64,000 bases of DNA, taken from the NCBI RefSeq assembly GCF_021134715.1, contig NC_060022.1, forward strand, positions 1,927,001 to 1,991,000, in the 5' to 3' direction. Every line of letters begins with the position of its first letter. The first letter of the stretch is position 1. This stretch comes from Daphnia pulex (Eukaryota > Arthropoda > Branchiopoda > Diplostraca > Daphniidae). The position numbers and the translations under genes are program-made. Shown here one piece after another: positions 59,859 to 64,000 of this stretch. Under the pieces are notes generated by a model that made no database searches, was not told where the DNA came from, and saw nothing but the letters and a program-made list of their open reading frames with translations.

Positions 59859-61782
59859 TCACGAATTTAATGATTCTTCCAAGGAAGGAATTTCTTGAAC
59901 ATCGTCTTGATCAATAGAAAATTGTACTAACATAGGCCCCACACCGGATGGCTCCACAATATAAGTGTTTACAGGGAGGACTTCTAAAGATTCTGCTTCT
60001 ATGATGGTTACCTAAGTATTTTCACCGAAAATTTTAACATTAGTAAATTCTTTCCCAAATGTAGATTACATTAGATACAATTACATACCTCGTGATCTGT
60101 ATCAAGAAAATGCGCATCATCTATATTTTCTATGTAAGCAACATTCTGCAAAGTTTCCAGGCCCTGGTCCTCAGTATCTCTTTCCAAATCTGTAGTAAGC
60201 TTATTGTTGCAACGCTTGGCTTCATGCAGTTTTAACATTCCACTAGTTTTGAAACTTTTGCCACAAGCCGAACAGTCTAGTGACTTCGAGGAGCTGTTTA
60301 AATAATGATGTTTACCTCTCACCAGTATACTGTAGGTAATGCAAATGTTTTAACACATACCGATAATGTGTAGCTAAATGGCACGCTAAACGATGCGGTT
60401 CACGAAACAGCTTTCCACATAGATCACAACAACAGGGCTATTGAATAATCAAACAAATTTAGTTAAATTTTTAACACAAAAAGTTATTGATGTAACCAAA
60501 CAACCTTCTCCCCAGTATGCACTTGTAAATGTATCTTTAGCACGTTTTTGTGAGCGAACGTCTTTTCACAGTAGGGGCAATTGTGAGGTCGTTCTCCGGT
60601 CTGAATTAATAATTAAGTATTATTTATCGTCGCAATAATTTATTAATACTTTATTATTTACGTGACGCATTCGGTGTTGTTTCATGTGACAAGAATTCCG
60701 AAATTTCTTCCCGCAAAACTCGCACTCAAAAGGCGCTTTCCCGCCTAAAAAATTTGGTTATTACTTTATGAGCAAATATGAATTATTTTAGTAATGCAAG
60801 ATGGAAATTACCGTGCATATCAAGGTGATGTCTCATAACAGCCCTTGTCTGAAAAGATGCTTGACACACGTTACAGATGTAAGGTCGAGTTCCGAAGTGC
60901 TTAAAAACATGTTCGACATATGGGAAGTAGGAGGTCATTTCCTCTTCACATTGATCACACTTAAATGGGTTCTGACCAGAGGGAGTTAGAAGTTTTGCCA
61001 ATTCTCTCATATTTTGCAAAAAGGTGGAAGTATCTGGTCCACAACCAATTTGGTCTGGAACAATACACTTGTCCATTAGTTTTACCTATATTTTTAAAAA
61101 TTAAATTTTTAAATTTTTTGTAAGTTGAAATCTTTATATTGAATAAAATTTGTGGAGGTAAAGGAATTCAATTCACTCCAACCTGAAGAAGTTCCAGTGA
61201 GGCTTCAAGGGTAGATCTTTCTTCCTCAACAACAACTGCTTCTTCAAATGCCTTGGTATTAACAGACGAAGTAGAGTATTTCTTGTTTTCAATGACAAAT
61301 TCAATTGCTTTGGTTGGCTGTGTTATTGACTTGTTTGAAGTGGCAAAATTGTTATTGGATGGCTCCACATTTCTGTGCTTTTTAGCTGAGAATGTGCTTC
61401 TTAATTCAAATACCTTCCCATCTACTTCATACTGCAGTTGTAAATTCTTTTGCCTGTTTATTGTGATGTCATTCTTGATTACTTCACATGTTGGTGAAGG
61501 TTTTCCTACATGTTGATGTTGTTCCTCTTTATCACAATTGGAAAAAGTGAGAGTCCATTGATTTTTGCTTGGAATGAAAGAAAATACTCCCTGTATTGCA
61601 TGCGAGTGTTCAGTTTCTCTCGATGATTGTAGTTTATCTATATCAGAATCCAGTTTGAAGTCGCAAAATCCACAGTGTTCCCAAGTGGTTTCAATACTTG
61701 GTTTTAGCTGCAAAACCATTTGTTTACCTTCTTGTGCTGTTTTCAAAACACCGAGAATCTCTAATCCCTCACAACTTCCCAT
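59859..61782 (-). CDS. C2H2 zinc-finger protein with long N-terminal region
   Basis: Probable DNA-binding nuclear protein of 495 residues. Seven exons in transcript order: 61782-61183, 61085-60812, 60744-60662, 60600-60505, 60437-60361, 60293-60089 and 60011-59859. The first exon encodes 200 residues without fingers, with one CGFC motif but no complete zinc site. Fingers begin near residue 245: CDQC-HVFKH, CNVC-HLDMH, CEFC-HRMRH, CPYC-HLQVH and CDLC-HLATH, then CSAC-HEAKRC, which ends in Cys and so is C2HC. Linkers such as TGERPH and TGEKP are present. The last 75 residues are acidic. At exon 6 I chose the CAG acceptor giving a 67-nt intron; an alternative acceptor would leave only 43 nt. The gene is divergent from POLA1, 515 nt away. 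Confidence 0.82.
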
Positions 61783-62098
61783 CTTGATTGATGGAAGATT
61801 TTGTCCCCTATTACAAATTACGACACTGTTTATTTTGGCTTAGCTTTGGATTTTTCTTCCAAAGTTGGTAGCCAACAGCTGTTTCATTCATTACTCAATA
61901 GATGACTTTGTACTATGTAAAAATAATTAATTTTTGATTTTTGATTTACAGATTACATCATACTTTTGATTTATAACTTTAACAAAAATGTAATTCAAAC
62001 ACAGTTACTAATTATCTTTATAAGTTTATAACATTTGTAAACTTCGAATTGTGAGCCAGCAATTTTTATTCGGCAACGCCGCGCCATTAGAGAATTAC

Positions 62099-62106
62099 GC
62101 GGGAAA
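62099..62106 (+). promoter_or_regulatory. POLA1: E2F site upstream of POLA1
   Basis: GCGGGAAA (TTTCCCGC on the other strand) matches the E2F consensus exactly and lies 192 nt before the POLA1 start codon, in the 515-nt divergent promoter shared with a zinc-finger gene. E2F control of DNA polymerase alpha in S phase is established in flies and mammals; use of this site here is inference. Confidence 0.55.
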
Positions 62107-62297
62107 GAGCTGAAAGACTAATTCGGCCATTTATGTGTAGACAACTGTGCCTTTTGTCCAGTGTTCCTGCATTATAGCTTTTATCGGTTGATTTTCGTCT
62201 TTCCTGATCGTTTCAAAATTTTCAAGACCTGCATTAGAAATTTTACTCGTCATTTATTGAGTGTTTTTTTATTTTGTGTTATTTTTAAACCATTGTC

Positions 62298-64000
62298 ATG
62301 GCTGATGACAAGGAAATTAGTCAAGAAAAGGAAAGTGGTGAGTTACCTTTACATCTGATTCATTTTCGTGTTATTTGTATTTACCACCTGATTGATTTTC
62401 AGGTCGTACACGGAGAACTAAACAAGACCGTGAAGGGAAATTTGCAGCCTTTCAAAAGCTAAAAGACTTAAAGGGTACTAAAAACAAAGTTACCTTGACG
62501 GAAGTTGATAATGTTTATGAAGAGGTTGATGAAAGAGAGTACTCCAAACGAGTTCAAAGACGACAAGAAGATGATTGGATTATTGATGATGGTAATAGAG
62601 TAAAGCCAAAATTAAATTATAAAATGCCTTGTTCACAAAATATTTTAAAAATCAGATGGAAGTGGATATGTTGAAGATGGTAGGGAAGTGTTTGATGATG
62701 ATCTGGATGATGATAATATGGCCCAAGCCAAAGGAGCAGCCAGGGGTCATAAGAAGAAGGACTTGTCAAAAGGAGTTCCTGGAAAAAAAAATAACATTAA
62801 AAATATGCTAATTGGCATGTCCTCTAAAAACAAAGAGGTCTGTTTTAGCACTTATATGAATGTTTTATGGAATTTCAAAGGTTTATTACTTTTATTACTG
62901 ATTTCACTTTTTAGAAAGATGCCAAAACTAAAGATGATGACATTTTAGGAGACATCATGCAAGAACTGAATTCCACCCCTTCAAATGCTCCCTTGAGGCA
63001 ATCAGTTTCCACTCTTAAAAAGAAGACCATTACTTCTGGGTACCAAAAACTATTAGAACTAAATTAGATCATGTTTTGATTCTGTGTTTTGATTAAATTT
63101 TTTTGAAATGATTAGATCGTTGATAAGTCGTACACCAACTTCGATCCCACGGATAACCAGCACTTCAGTGGCATCGAGGCTATTGAAAGCAGAGGTATCA
63201 GAAAAATTTTTTCTTTAATTTTCCCCTGTAAACTCCGTCCTATTCCCTGCAGCCCAAACGTCTGCCTTTTGGCAGAGGGGCATCCAATGTAGAAGACAAT
63301 ACCTACGACTGTGCATCAATCGAAGATTCAAATTCATTATGCGATGATAATCCTTTTATAATGGATGGAGTACGTATATTATTTTATTTCTTTTCTAATC
63401 TATTTAATACTAATAATAAACCGTTCCATACTACCTTCACTTTTATGTGCTGCCAGCCTATGGACATCGACCAGTTCGATTCGCAACCAGAAATCAATAC
63501 GCAATCAAGTGAAGCCTCAATTACGACATCTTATACTCCCTGTGAAGAAAGTATTGATCTTCAAGAACTGAAGCAAACTCCTACCATCAGGTTTGTCGCA
63601 TTTCCGCCAATCTAATATTTATTTTAGATACATTCTTTCTACTTGCTGATGTATTTTTAGCGAATTCGATCTTACTTCGGGATGGGAAACCATTAAAAAT
63701 AACGTTGACGTTAACCAGAGTGTAGCTGTTTTGGATTTAGGGAGTAATGAGCTTCCCTTGACTCAAGGGGAAGATGGAGAACAGGTTCTATAAATACTTG
63801 ACTGTTATTTTGCAGTTTCAACTAACAATTATGTTAAATAGTTTTTGCGCATGTACTGGTTCGATGCTTACGAAGATCCGTATATGCAACCTGGCACCGT
63901 GTTTCTTTTTGGGAAAATTTTCATAGAGTCGGCTAAAGCGTATGTCAGTTGCTGCGTTTCCGTAAAAAATATCGAGAAGCATATATATGTACTTCCACGT
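62298..64000 (+). CDS. POLA1: DNA polymerase alpha catalytic subunit, N-terminal part
   Basis: Catalytic subunit of the polymerase alpha-primase complex that starts DNA synthesis at origins and on Okazaki fragments. Nine exons are visible: 62298-62337, 62403-62591, 62656-62837, 62915-63039, 63116-63194, 63253-63369, 63457-63590, 63661-63784 and 63842 onward, running off the window edge, 383 residues so far out of roughly 1450. Recognised blocks are [33 protein letters not shown], then a disordered acidic stretch with [11 protein letters not shown] (aligned with the human GLLGDILQDL, a region tied to replisome binding), and [32 protein letters not shown] and [11 protein letters not shown] at the start of the exonuclease-like domain. 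The catalytic palm lies beyond the window. Confidence 0.94.

Noticed and set aside
60294..60360. Alternative acceptor giving a 43-nt intron in the right zinc-finger gene
   Set aside because: Too short compared with the other introns; the CAG acceptor at 60294-60296 gives 67 nt and keeps the frame.

Overview
The window is eukaryotic nuclear DNA from an arthropod. Genes are split by many short GT-AG introns, mostly 60-120 nt, and proteins match arthropod or vertebrate single-copy genes. A nuclear receptor resembling the HR97 group described in water fleas, and a myosin VIIa very close in layout to the insect crinkled protein, make a branchiopod crustacean such as Daphnia the best guess. The species is inferred, not proven. 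I saw no operon of bacterial type, CRISPR array, phage or intact transposon.

Layout. 1-3424: noncoding sequence with a probable 5' noncoding exon. 3425-5839 (+): HR97-like nuclear receptor. 5840-20883: about 15 kb with no gene I can support. 20884-23405 (+): TDRD3, facing nocturnin at 23717-26344 (-). 26345-31120: noncoding, with a pair of identical 12-bp E-box elements. 31121-34608 (+): ClC-3/4/5-type Cl-/H+ exchanger. 34609-39261: noncoding. 39262-53576 (+): complete myosin VIIa, 31 coding exons, 2166 residues, with two further first exons that would give other isoforms. After 54 kb the genes are dense and housekeeping in nature: TIMM10B (54116-54632), PSTK (54661-55548), TAF7 (55543-57104, -), NDUFA2 (57512-58048), two C2H2 zinc-finger genes (58197-59055 and 59859-61782, both -), and the first part of DNA polymerase alpha catalytic subunit (62298 to the window edge).

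The genes do not form one pathway. The interesting points are structural: alternative starts in myosin VIIa, including one that would encode only the tail; a changed anion-filter motif in the ClC exchanger; a 28-nt gap between the TIMM10B and PSTK reading frames; PSTK and TAF7 ending on the same TTATAA palindrome on opposite strands; and an in-frame 75-nt intron in nocturnin.

Exon models were built by eye from splice sites, reading phase and known family sequence. Phases close without a gap in every gene listed. Transcript ends, promoters and isoforms are inferences. I did not find a clearly new biological system; the best candidates for something new are the tail-only myosin VIIa promoter and the ClC filter variant.
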